Shown here piece by piece: positions 6,927 to 14,672 of a stretch of 64,000 nucleotides of DNA (the first letter of the stretch is position 1; every line of letters starts with the position of its first letter). The DNA is from Bacteroidaceae bacterium. GTDB lineage: Bacteria > Bacteroidota > Bacteroidia > Bacteroidales > Bacteroidaceae. The stretch is from positions 1-64,000 of the forward strand of contig JAGCDQ010000020.1 in the NCBI GenBank assembly GCA_017651245.1. Reading direction: 5' to 3'. The translations under genes and the position numbers were made by a program. Below the pieces are notes generated by a model. The model saw nothing but the letters and a program-made list of their open reading frames with translations, ran no database searches and was not told the DNA's origin.

Positions 6927-9017
6927 ATGAAGACAATACGCTTGATTCTGGTAGCATTCAATGCTTGGGTTTTCAGTTTGATGCTTCATGCCCAGGAAAA
7001 ACCAAGCACGCTTTGGGTGCAGTTTGATGACCGCTTTACGGATAACGAAATCATTGATATGACGGATGTGGATTCCATCGGATTCACAAAATATGATTAT
7101 AAGCTCTACAAGACTGTGCGTAATCGCGTAAGGACAGCCTCGCAATATTATCGGAAGAATGGTGTTTATCGTTTCGATGAAGTGGAGCGTTCGATAGTCA
7201 AACCTTCGGAATATTCCGGAGTGGATTTCACGAAGGAGACCTCGCGGTGGTGTTTTCAGCGTTCGATGGAATCGGAGCACTTCATCTGCTTCTGGGAAAA
7301 GGGATTGACACTCTCCAAAAGCAACACCATTTCTTTGGGAAATTACTCCGTCAATGTGAAGACCCTTCTCAATAATGGCGAGAAGATATGGAAGTGCTAT
7401 GTGGAGGAACTGGGCTTCTTGGAGCCGGGAGCTTCCCTGACTGATGGTCACAAAATCTGCATGTTCATTGTGAATCAGACCGAATGGCGTGCTGATGGCT
7501 CTGGAGATAATGGTACAGTTTGGTATTATGATGGCAGCAGTCGCAAAAGTAAAGAATATAAGGTGGGACTGTTCCATTGTAATCCTTGGGCGGCAAGTGC
7601 AGATGGAGGACATACGGCTGCGCATGAGATTGGTCATGTGTTCCAGTATCTGGTGAGTGCCGACTATGCTATCGTGAAAAACTATTCAGAATGGAATTAT
7701 GGTTGGCGATGGGGTTATGCCAATAATGGTGATGGAGGTAATGGCTGGTGGGAAAGTTGTGCGCAGTGGCAGGCTTTCAACGTGTTCCCTGAAACCCTTT
7801 TCACCTGCGGCGATTATGGCACCTACGTTTCCTCCGCCTATAAGAATCTCTTGCATGAAGATTATCGCTATGCCAATTACTTCATTCAGTACTATTGGTG
7901 TCAGCTTTTTGGTAAAGATTTCATCGGAAAGATGTGGCGAAAGACCAGACGTCCAGAAGATCCTGTAGAGACCTACAAGCGCATGAATGGTGCGACACAG
8001 GATGATTTCAACAAGATGATGTTCGATTATGCCTGTCGTGCGGCCACATGGGACATCGATGGGATTCGTGATCGGGGGGAGGATTATCAGAATGCCTTCT
8101 CCACTCAGTTCACTCTTGTAGAGGGAACAGAGAACACCTATGCCGTCAATGCCGACAACTGCCCCCAAAACTATGGTTTTAACATCATCCCATTGAAAGG
8201 TATCAAAGCGGGCACTACTGTTAAAGTGCATTTCAAAGGAATTGCTGGTGCAGCGGGCTACCGTAGCATCAATGTGGACAAGGCGGGTTGGCATTATGGT
8301 TTTGTGGCACAAACAGCAGATGGAGAGCGCGTGTATGGCGATATGTACAGCGAGCAAGATGGTGTGGCTGAGTTTTCTTTGCCGGAAAACACTAAAAGAG
8401 CATGGTTTGTTGTGGTTGGCGCACCCACTAAGCATTGGCGTCATCCGTGGGATGAGGATGCCAGTAATGACGAGCAATGGCCCTATCAAGTGACATTTGA
8501 CAACTGCATGATAAAGGGAGTGCTCCCTGAGTCTTTCCCTGAAAACTATGTGCGCAAGGATACCACAGTGGTGATAGAGGCTTCTTTAGCCTACGATGCT
8601 TACAGCTACAGCTGCGTGTACGTTCCTTATGATAAGGATGCCATCAGTGAGGCACTGGGCCTCAACGATGCTCAAATAAAAGCGCTTAAACGCAACACTC
8701 AGCCTGGCACGAAAGGAACATTGGTCTTTGCGGGTGTGAGTCCTAATGGCTCTTTGCAATACAACACGAACACTACCACGTCATCCAACACCTGCTACGG
8801 ACATTGGTTCACCACGACAGGTTATGTGTATACCTACAATAATACGCCAGCCATCTATGCGGAGTTATATCCAGATACTTATACATGTAAGGTGGGACAG
8901 TATCCTGGTCGTTTGACAAGGGGTAAGACCTACACCATTCGTCAAGCTGTCATCTATACCCATACGGACGGACAGCAGTACAGGGCGACGATGGAAGTAC
9001 ATTTGAAAGTGAAATAA
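6927..9017 (+). CDS. Secreted putative zinc peptidase (DUF6055-like) with DUF4859-like C-terminus
   Basis: 696 residues. A signal peptide ends near LHAQEK. The N-terminal part carries MTDVDSIGFTKYD, similar to KDVESIDFRSFEYD in the M64-like protein at 562. The middle has HTAAHEIGHVFQY with HExxH at about 233-237 and a following WWESCAQW that could supply a further ligand; this arrangement recalls the DUF6055 family. The last 170 residues (from SFPENYVRKDTT) resemble the DUF4859 module of Bacteroidales surface proteins. A metallopeptidase role is inferred from the motif only. No sorting tail is evident. Confidence 0.7.
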   Translation: MKTIRLILVAFNAWVFSLMLHAQEKPSTLWVQFDDRFTDNEIIDMTDVDSIGFTKYDYKLYKTVRNRVRTASQYYRKNGVYRFDEVERSIVKPSEYSGVDFTKETSRWCFQRSMESEHFICFWEKGLTLSKSNTISLGNYSVNVKTLLNNGEKIWKCYVEELGFLEPGASLTDGHKICMFIVNQTEWRADGSGDNGTVWYYDGSSRKSKEYKVGLFHCNPWAASADGGHTAAHEIGHVFQYLVSADYAIVKNYSEWNYGWRWGYANNGDGGNGWWESCAQWQAFNVFPETLFTCGDYGTYVSSAYKNLLHEDYRYANYFIQYYWCQLFGKDFIGKMWRKTRRPEDPVETYKRMNGATQDDFNKMMFDYACRAATWDIDGIRDRGEDYQNAFSTQFTLVEGTENTYAVNADNCPQNYGFNIIPLKGIKAGTTVKVHFKGIAGAAGYRSINVDKAGWHYGFVAQTADGERVYGDMYSEQDGVAEFSLPENTKRAWFVVVGAPTKHWRHPWDEDASNDEQWPYQVTFDNCMIKGVLPESFPENYVRKDTTVVIEASLAYDAYSYSCVYVPYDKDAISEALGLNDAQIKALKRNTQPGTKGTLVFAGVSPNGSLQYNTNTTTSSNTCYGHWFTTTGYVYTYNNTPAIYAELYPDTYTCKVGQYPGRLTRGKTYTIRQAVIYTHTDGQQYRATMEVHLKVK

Positions 9018-9078
9018 AGAATCAATTCTTACTAATTGATAAGTGAGTCTTTTTATTAACTTAAAAAACATTATGATT

Positions 9079-10218
9079 ATGAAAAAGTTTCTTTTTGTGA
9101 TCGCAGTTGCCGCATCAAGCGTTGCGGCACAGGCTCAGACAGCCATTGAGACAAGTAAGTTTTTCGACAACTGGTATTTCGGCATTGGTGGCGGTGTGAC
9201 AGCTCCATTGACTTGTGACCCCATGTTCCCACTGAATGGAACTGGTAACATCACCGTAGGCAAGAAGTTTTCCCCTATCTTTGCTGTGGAAGCTGATGGA
9301 ATCGCTTTGTTTGGCTCTCACATGGCTAATGGTAGACACGTAGGCATGAGTGCCAATGGTCATTACAATGCATTCCGCGCCATCTCAGTCGGCGTGAATG
9401 GTGTAGCAAACCTCTCCAACCTCTTTGGAGGCTACAAGGGTACTCCCCGTGCCGTTGAATTGTCGTTGGTGGGTGGTGCGAGCTGGATTCACGGATTCAC
9501 GCCTCACGCGTCTGACAGACAATCTAATTCCTTGGGTGCCAAGACAGGTTTTGCTGTAAATTTCAACTTGGGCGCTTCAAAGGCAAGCACCATCCGTTTG
9601 GAGCCATATGTGCTGTGGAACTTGACAAAACCAGGTAACAGATACGGAAATCTGGCTTTCCATGCTGAAGGTGCACAGCTGGGTCTCAGCATGAAATACA
9701 TTTTCAACTTCAAGACTTCCAATGGAACAAATCACTTCAAAGTTTACGACGTGGGTGCAATGATGTCTGAGATTGACCGTCTGAATGCAGAACTCGCCAA
9801 GAAGCCAAAGGAGATCGTGAAGGAAGTGCCTGTTGAGAAGATTATTGAGAAACCTGTTGAGAAGATCGTAGAGAAGACCATTGTGAAGGAAACTCAGTTG
9901 GCTCCAGTGGTAATCTTCCAGCTTGGCAAGAGTGTCATTGATGCTTCTCAGAAGCCATCTGTAGCTATGATTGCCAAGTACATGCAGAATCACCCAACCA
10001 GCAAGGTGCTCATCAATGGTTATGCATCACCAGAAGGTAACGCAGAACTCAACCAGAAACTTTCAGATGCTCGTGCCAAGGCTGTTTACGATATGCTTGT
10101 CAACACTTATAAGATTTCTCCAAGCCGTCTTACTTGGAAGGGTCTTGGTGTGACTGACGAACTCTTCGACGAGAACGACTGGAACCGTGTTGCAGTGTTT
10201 ATTGAACAGAGCAAGTAA
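9079..10218 (+). CDS. OmpA-family outer-membrane protein
   Basis: About 379 residues from ATG 9079 (MKKFLFVIAVAASS, signal ending AQAQ); a second ATG at 9073 is possible, and a longer frame from GTG 9043 is not needed. Residues up to about 220 form a beta-barrel domain. Next comes a linker of repeated VEK / IEKP units (about 245-275), then a C-terminal OmpA peptidoglycan-binding domain (VIFQLGKSVID..., GYASPEGNAELNQKLSDARA). It should tie the outer membrane to peptidoglycan. A strong terminator follows. Confidence 0.93.
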   Translation: MKKFLFVIAVAASSVAAQAQTAIETSKFFDNWYFGIGGGVTAPLTCDPMFPLNGTGNITVGKKFSPIFAVEADGIALFGSHMANGRHVGMSANGHYNAFRAISVGVNGVANLSNLFGGYKGTPRAVELSLVGGASWIHGFTPHASDRQSNSLGAKTGFAVNFNLGASKASTIRLEPYVLWNLTKPGNRYGNLAFHAEGAQLGLSMKYIFNFKTSNGTNHFKVYDVGAMMSEIDRLNAELAKKPKEIVKEVPVEKIIEKPVEKIVEKTIVKETQLAPVVIFQLGKSVIDASQKPSVAMIAKYMQNHPTSKVLINGYASPEGNAELNQKLSDARAKAVYDMLVNTYKISPSRLTWKGLGVTDELFDENDWNRVAVFIEQSK

Positions 10219-10244
10219 TTAGTATATACATATAGATATAATAG

Positions 10245-10280
10245 AAGAGGAGTAGGCAATCCGCCCTGCTCCTCTTTTAA
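10245..10280 (+). terminator. Intrinsic terminator after the OmpA-like gene
   Basis: A 12-bp stem (10245-10256 with 10265-10276, one G-U pair) of the form AAGAGGAGTAGG / CCTGCTCCTCTT with an 8-nt loop, followed by TT and a further T-run nearby. Confidence 0.85.
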
Positions 10281-10410
10281 CTTTTTTAACATTCATGGAT
10301 TAAACTATCATCATACAGGGGAGTCATATAAAGCGTGAATCACATGTTGATCACTTGAATACTAAACGATAACATAATAAATAAAAACAAAACCTAAAAC
10401 AATAATCGTT

Positions 10411-10953
10411 ATGAAGAAGTTTCTCATCACAGCGCTTGCATTAGTGCTTGTAACGGTAGCTGCAACAGCGCAGAACAACCGTAATCGTCAGCGTTCAAAT
10501 CCTGCTGAGATGTACACCACTATGGCTGAAAATCTCGCAAAGCAGCTGAAATTGAAGAAAGAGAAAGCTGAAACTTTCAAGCTTCTCTATGTAGATTATC
10601 AGAATGCTCGTCGCGCAGCACAGGGTGCCGCAGGTGATTTCACTGCAGAGTTGCCAGATGTGAAGAAAATGACAGACGAAGAGGCAAACCAGCTCATCGC
10701 AGAGCAGTTCGAAAGCCAGGCAAAGCAATTGGCTGTTGACAAGGAGTTCCTGCCTAAGTTCCTTGAGATTCTCACCCCAGTAGAAGCAGCACAAGTGTTC
10801 GTCACTCGTCTGAGCATGGGCACTATGATGGGTGGAAACATGGGTAACATGATGCGCGGCATGGGCGGCGGCCGTATGGGCGGCGGTGGCTTCGGCGGCG
10901 GTGGCGGCTTCGGCGGCGGTGGCTTCGGCGGCGGCGGCTTCGGTGGCTTCTAA
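10411..10953 (+). CDS. Secreted helical protein with glycine-rich tail (DUF4890/Spy-like)
   Basis: 180 residues with a signal peptide ending TAATAQ. Residues 25-130 are charged and helical (LAKQLKLKKEKAETFKLLY, DEEANQLIAEQFESQ), a layout seen in small periplasmic Spy/CpxP-like and DUF4890 proteins of Bacteroidetes. Residues 131-180 are a methionine/glycine run (MMGGNMGNMMRGMGGG) that ends in GGGGF repeats. The tail is encoded by GGCGGCGGT-type repeats and is the most GC-rich part of the region. Its role is unknown; a periplasmic chaperone-like role is only a guess. Confidence 0.75.
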   Translation: MKKFLITALALVLVTVAATAQNNRNRQRSNPAEMYTTMAENLAKQLKLKKEKAETFKLLYVDYQNARRAAQGAAGDFTAELPDVKKMTDEEANQLIAEQFESQAKQLAVDKEFLPKFLEILTPVEAAQVFVTRLSMGTMMGGNMGNMMRGMGGGRMGGGGFGGGGGFGGGGFGGGGFGGF

Positions 10954-10975
10954 AACGAAACGCTATCAATCCTTC

Positions 10976-11030
10976 AATGCGTGAGTTCTGGGGTGTTGAC
11001 ACCTTGGGACTTACGCATTCGGGAGTTTTT
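10976..11030 (+). terminator. Long hairpin after the glycine-rich gene, probable terminator
   Basis: A 13-bp outer stem (10976-10988 with 11007-11019, starting AATGCGT / ACGCATT) encloses a 4-bp inner stem (GGTG/CACC, loop TTGA). TTTTT follows at 11026-11030, slightly far from the stem. Confidence 0.6.
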
Positions 11031-11254
11031 ACATGTTTTTTAGAAAAGAGCATAATATAGATCATAATGGAAAAGATTAGTGTAAATCAGTGAGTGTCAA
11101 TATATGATAGGTATTGACTGCTTAGATAAAAAAAGGAGAACAAAATCAACCAAAAAGACAAAAAGAAATTAAAAATGACATGTTTTTGAGTACTTTTTTC
11201 CCTTTTTTGTTGAAAATTCTCCAAGAGACGTAGTGATATGTGAATCTTATTTTT
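11031..11254. other. Intergenic region before the porP promoter
   Basis: A 224-bp AT-rich stretch with A-runs (around 11130-11180). Together with the flanking hairpin and porP leader the gap between genes is 440 bp. I see no gene or repeat in it. Confidence 0.5.
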
Positions 11255-11262
11255 TACCTTTG
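11255..11262 (+). promoter_or_regulatory. Probable -7 box of the por operon
   Basis: TACCTTTG, 131 bp before the porP start. There is no clear TTG at the usual distance upstream. It is the only good TAnnTTTG match in the gap, implying a 5' leader of about 125 nt. Confidence 0.6.
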
Positions 11263-11295
11263 CAATCTACATAAGTACCTATTATTATATATTAA

Positions 11296-11352
11296 CTAAC
11301 TCTGTTTTTTAGTTGGGAGTCTGGGATGTGAATCCAGGGCTTCCTTTTTTTT
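11296..11352 (+). promoter_or_regulatory. Terminator-like hairpins in the porP leader
   Basis: Two adjacent hairpins: CTAACT (11296-11301) with AGTTGG (11311-11316), then an imperfect stem of GGAG..TGG with CC..TTCC between 11316 and 11344. The second is followed directly by eight T (11345-11352). It lies between the promoter and the porP start, so it could act as an attenuator of the secretion operon. The stem has bulges and the idea is untested. Confidence 0.4.
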
Positions 11353-11393
11353 ATGTTTTGCACAATAATTTAGGGGAAACGGAGTTATTATTA

Positions 11394-12338
11394 ATGATGA
11401 ACAGACGAATCTTCGTATTGTTGGCTCTCCTGACGGTGGTGATGCTGGAGGTGAGGGCACAATGGGATGTGCAGTTTTCCGACTACACAGCCCTAAAGTC
11501 GTTTTATAACCCTGCTGTGTCGGGTACGGATGGAAAGTTGAATGTAGCGGCAGCGTATTCCATGCAGATGATGGGGTATGATGATGCGCCTTCTGTGTTG
11601 TATGTGGGGGCGGATCTGCCTATTTATTTCCTGAATCCTCACCATGGAGCCGGTTTGAGTTTCCTCAATGATAACATTGGAATGCTTAGCACGACAAGAA
11701 TCGGTTTGCAATATGCATACAACATCAAAGTGAGCAAGAAAGGGAAATTGGCGCTGGGTGTGCAGGGAGTGCTGATGAGCGAGAAAATTGAAATGAAGAG
11801 CATGAAGATGGAAGACAATAGTGATCCTGCTGTTCCTTCTTCGGCTGTAAAGGGTACGAAAGTGGACATGGGTGTGGGTCTTTACTACTACCATCCAAAA
11901 ATGTGGTTGGGTGCATCAACACAACACTTGTTGGCTCCTCAGCTTTTGTTAGAACTAAGGTATGAGGTGGAAGTTCCAAGAGTGTATTATTTGATGGGAG
12001 GATGCAATATTAAAATGAAAAATTCGTTATTATCCTTGCAACCATCCTTCTTGGTGCAGTCGGATATGAACAGATGGAGAGAGGATGTGCAGTGCAAAGT
12101 GGCTTACGAGCGTGAAGAAAAGAAATTCTATGGTGGAGTAGGTTATAGCCCCAACACCTCTGTGACATTCCTTGTCGGAGGCATGTTCCACGGCGTCAAT
12201 CTCGGTTACAGCTATCAGATGTACACATCAGGGATTGGGGTGATTCACGGCAGTCATGAGTTGGTTTTGAGTTATCAGACAGACCTTGACCTGTTCAAGA
12301 AAGGCCGAAACAAGCATCAAAGTGTGCGATGGCTGTGA
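11394..12338 (+). CDS. porP: Type IX secretion outer-membrane protein PorP/SprF
   Basis: 314 residues from ATG 11394 (an adjacent ATG at 11397 is equally possible). The signal peptide ends near VRAQWD. Family signatures of PorP/SprF: QFSDYTALKSFYNPAVSGTD near the N-terminus and a beta-barrel pattern with GAGLSFLNDNIG and LGYSYQMYTSGIG. It belongs to the outer-membrane part of the type IX apparatus that anchors PorK/PorN. The upstream frame to 11313 lacks a signal-compatible start. It heads the operon porP-K-L-M-N; a 66-bp gap of heptad repeats separates it from porK. Confidence 0.93.
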   Translation: MMNRRIFVLLALLTVVMLEVRAQWDVQFSDYTALKSFYNPAVSGTDGKLNVAAAYSMQMMGYDDAPSVLYVGADLPIYFLNPHHGAGLSFLNDNIGMLSTTRIGLQYAYNIKVSKKGKLALGVQGVLMSEKIEMKSMKMEDNSDPAVPSSAVKGTKVDMGVGLYYYHPKMWLGASTQHLLAPQLLLELRYEVEVPRVYYLMGGCNIKMKNSLLSLQPSFLVQSDMNRWREDVQCKVAYEREEKKFYGGVGYSPNTSVTFLVGGMFHGVNLGYSYQMYTSGIGVIHGSHELVLSYQTDLDLFKKGRNKHQSVRWL

Positions 12339-12340
12339 GA

Positions 12341-12382
12341 AAGTTGACCGTTGATTGTTGAATGTTTAGAGTTAAGAATTGA
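12341..12382 (+). repeat. Six tandem degenerate heptads (NNGTTGA) between porP and porK
   Basis: Consecutive 7-bp units AAGTTGA, CCGTTGA, TTGTTGA, ATGTTTA, GAGTTAA, GAATTGA begin two bases after the porP stop. The GTT core is kept in five of six units. The porK/porL gap (13839-13868) holds weaker units of the same kind. Confidence 0.75.
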
Positions 12383-12404
12383 GATTATATAAATAGATGA
12401 TAAG

Positions 12405-13838
12405 ATGAAAAAATTATTGTTTGCTATAGGTACAGTGGTCTTCGCCCTGATTGTAGCCTCCTGCTTTTCGAGCAAAGGAGGTTCGAATGCATCAGGTGGC
12501 GAAGTAACAGGTATTGGTGGAACGTCAATGTCGGAACCAGCACCTTATGGCATGGTATTGGTGAAACGTGGTAGCCTCAAAATGGGTACGGAGAATACCG
12601 ACAGCCTCTGGGGCAAGGATGTACCAACCAGGGACATCAGCGTGGATGCATTCTGGATGGACGAGAAGGAAGTGACGAACTCGATGTATCGTCAGTTTGT
12701 CTATTGGGTACGCGACTCTATCATCCGCGAACGTCTGGCTGATCCCGCCTATGGTGGTGACGAGAGTTACAAGATTGAGGAGGACAAATATGGTGAACCT
12801 GTCACCCCTCATTTGAACTGGAACAAGGCTTTGCCACGAAATCCTGATGAAGACCAGGAACGTGCAATGGAGAGTGTCTACACCTTCCACCCCGTGACAG
12901 GCGAAAAGATGCTGGATGTGAAGCAGTTGAATTACCGTTATGAGGTGTTTGACTATGTGATGGCAGCTAAGCGCAAGTATCGTCTAGATCCAGAGGAGCG
13001 TAATCTCAACACGGACTTCGAGACTGACCCCAATGAAGTGGTGATGATTTCGAAGGATACGGCATACGTGGACGATGACGGCATCATCCATCGTGAGACT
13101 ATCACCCGTCCACTCAGTAGCATGTGGGACTTTGTGAACACATACATCGTTAATGTCTATCCTGACACCACTTGTTGGATCAACGACTTCCAGAACGCGG
13201 AGAACGAAGTGTATATGCGTCTCTACTTCACCCATTCCAACTACAACGACTATCCTGTGGTGGGTGTGAATTGGGAACAGGCGAATGCGTTTTGCAACTG
13301 GCGCACAGACTTCCTCTTGAAAGGCTTAGGTCCACAAGCCAAATTCATACAACGTTATCGTCTGCCCACTGAGGCAGAATGGGAGTTTGCCGCTCGTGGC
13401 AAGGACGGCAACGAACTACCTTGGCAACAGGATGGTGTGTCGAGCGACAAAGGTTGCTACTATGCCAACTTCAAGCCTGACCGAGGCAACTACACAAAGG
13501 ACGGCAACCTCATCACTTCCAAGACAGGTATCTATAGTGCCAATTCCAATGGTCTCTACGATATGGCTGGTAATGTGGCAGAGTGGACAAGCACTGTCTA
13601 CACCGAGGCAGGTGTGCTCTCCATGAGCGATATGAACCCTACCCTCACCTACAATGCTGCCAAGGAAGACCCTTACGCGTTGAAAAAGAAGAGTGTACGT
13701 GGTGGTTCGTGGAAAGACCCAGAGAGTTTCATCAAGAGTGCTTGGCGCTCGTATGAGTATCAAAACGTAGGACGTTCCTTCGTCGGCTTCCGTTGTGTGA
13801 GGTCACAATTAGGAACTGCATCGAAAGCAAAGAAATAA
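12405..13838 (+). CDS. porK: Type IX secretion lipoprotein PorK/GldK
   Basis: 477 residues. The lipoprotein signal has its lipobox at LIVASC (cysteine about residue 20). The body has the formylglycine-generating-enzyme-like fold typical of GldK/PorK: MVLVKRGSLKMGTE, VNWEQANAFCNWRT, RLPTEAEWEFAARG, AGNVAEW and SVRGGSW...SAWRSYE. PorK forms the periplasmic ring with PorN under the outer membrane. Length matches the family. It is followed by porL after 30 bp. Confidence 0.97.
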   Translation: MKKLLFAIGTVVFALIVASCFSSKGGSNASGGEVTGIGGTSMSEPAPYGMVLVKRGSLKMGTENTDSLWGKDVPTRDISVDAFWMDEKEVTNSMYRQFVYWVRDSIIRERLADPAYGGDESYKIEEDKYGEPVTPHLNWNKALPRNPDEDQERAMESVYTFHPVTGEKMLDVKQLNYRYEVFDYVMAAKRKYRLDPEERNLNTDFETDPNEVVMISKDTAYVDDDGIIHRETITRPLSSMWDFVNTYIVNVYPDTTCWINDFQNAENEVYMRLYFTHSNYNDYPVVGVNWEQANAFCNWRTDFLLKGLGPQAKFIQRYRLPTEAEWEFAARGKDGNELPWQQDGVSSDKGCYYANFKPDRGNYTKDGNLITSKTGIYSANSNGLYDMAGNVAEWTSTVYTEAGVLSMSDMNPTLTYNAAKEDPYALKKKSVRGGSWKDPESFIKSAWRSYEYQNVGRSFVGFRCVRSQLGTASKAKK

Positions 13839-13868
13839 TTGTAAATTGTCAAATAGTAAATAATCGTT

Positions 13869-14672
13869 ATGGCAACAAAATATACAGGCATACAGAAATG
13901 GCTCCGCACGAAACGCGGTCAAACATTCTTGAACTATGCATACAGTTGGGGTGCATCCGTCGTGATTGCAGGTGCATTGTTCAAACTCACCCACACAGAG
14001 GGAGCAGACCTCATGCTGTGGCTGGGTATGGGTACTGAAGTCATCGTGTTCTTCTTGGCAGGTTTCGAACCGCAGGAGAGTATGGATGCACAGGAGTTGG
14101 CAGAAGAGGTGGCAGAGAATGCAGCTATCGTGGCACAAACCAATGCTTCCCTTTCTGAAGAGACGGTGGCAGCTTTGGCAAATGCAGCCACATCTGCATC
14201 GCGCATGCCGATTGGTGGTGGCACCATCGTCATCAAGGGCGGAGGGACTGAAAATGCTGGTCAAACGAGTTCGGCAGGTCCTGTCTCTGGCGAGCCAGTC
14301 GATGCAGCAAAACTTGCAGCCAACATTTCCTCTGCGCCAGTATTCAATTCTGCTCAGTTCCAAGGTATGGCACCTGAGATGCAGGAAGCAACCAAAGCTT
14401 ATGTGGAACAGCTCACGGAACTCACCGACACCCTCAAGGAGGTGGCAGAGCAAAGTGCACGTCTCACTCGCGACTCAGAGGAAATGGAGAACATGAACCG
14501 CACGCTCACAGGCATCAACCGTTTCTACGAGATGCAGTTGAAGAGTGTGGGCACTCAATCAGCCACTATCGACGAAGTGAACGAGCAGACACGCAAGCTC
14601 GCGGGTCAGCTTCAGGAACTCAACGAGGTATATGCCAAGATGGTTGAAGCATTGAAAATGAAGATCGCATGA
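13869..14672 (+). CDS. porL: Type IX secretion motor subunit PorL/GldL
   Basis: 267 residues. Two transmembrane helices at about 28-44 and 52-66, with the conserved TEVIVFFLAGFEPQ; the glutamate in the second helix is the one proposed to take part in proton flow in GldL. The cytoplasmic remainder is alanine- and glutamate-rich with coiled-coil stretches. Together with PorM it forms the proton-driven inner-membrane motor of type IX secretion. The stop overlaps the porM start by 4 bp (ATGA), so the two are translationally coupled. Confidence 0.97.
   Translation: MATKYTGIQKWLRTKRGQTFLNYAYSWGASVVIAGALFKLTHTEGADLMLWLGMGTEVIVFFLAGFEPQESMDAQELAEEVAENAAIVAQTNASLSEETVAALANAATSASRMPIGGGTIVIKGGGTENAGQTSSAGPVSGEPVDAAKLAANISSAPVFNSAQFQGMAPEMQEATKAYVEQLTELTDTLKEVAEQSARLTRDSEEMENMNRTLTGINRFYEMQLKSVGTQSATIDEVNEQTRKLAGQLQELNEVYAKMVEALKMKIA

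Noticed and set aside
6564-7637. 357-codon minus-strand frame opposite the genes at 6459 and 6927
   Set aside because: It spans two well-supported genes on the other strand and has no domain pattern; a shadow frame.
1-9017. Mobile island carrying the CRISPR array and secreted peptidases
   Set aside because: No integrase, transposase, direct-repeat boundary or tRNA was found, and core genes (tatC, tatA, cysS) lie within the stretch.
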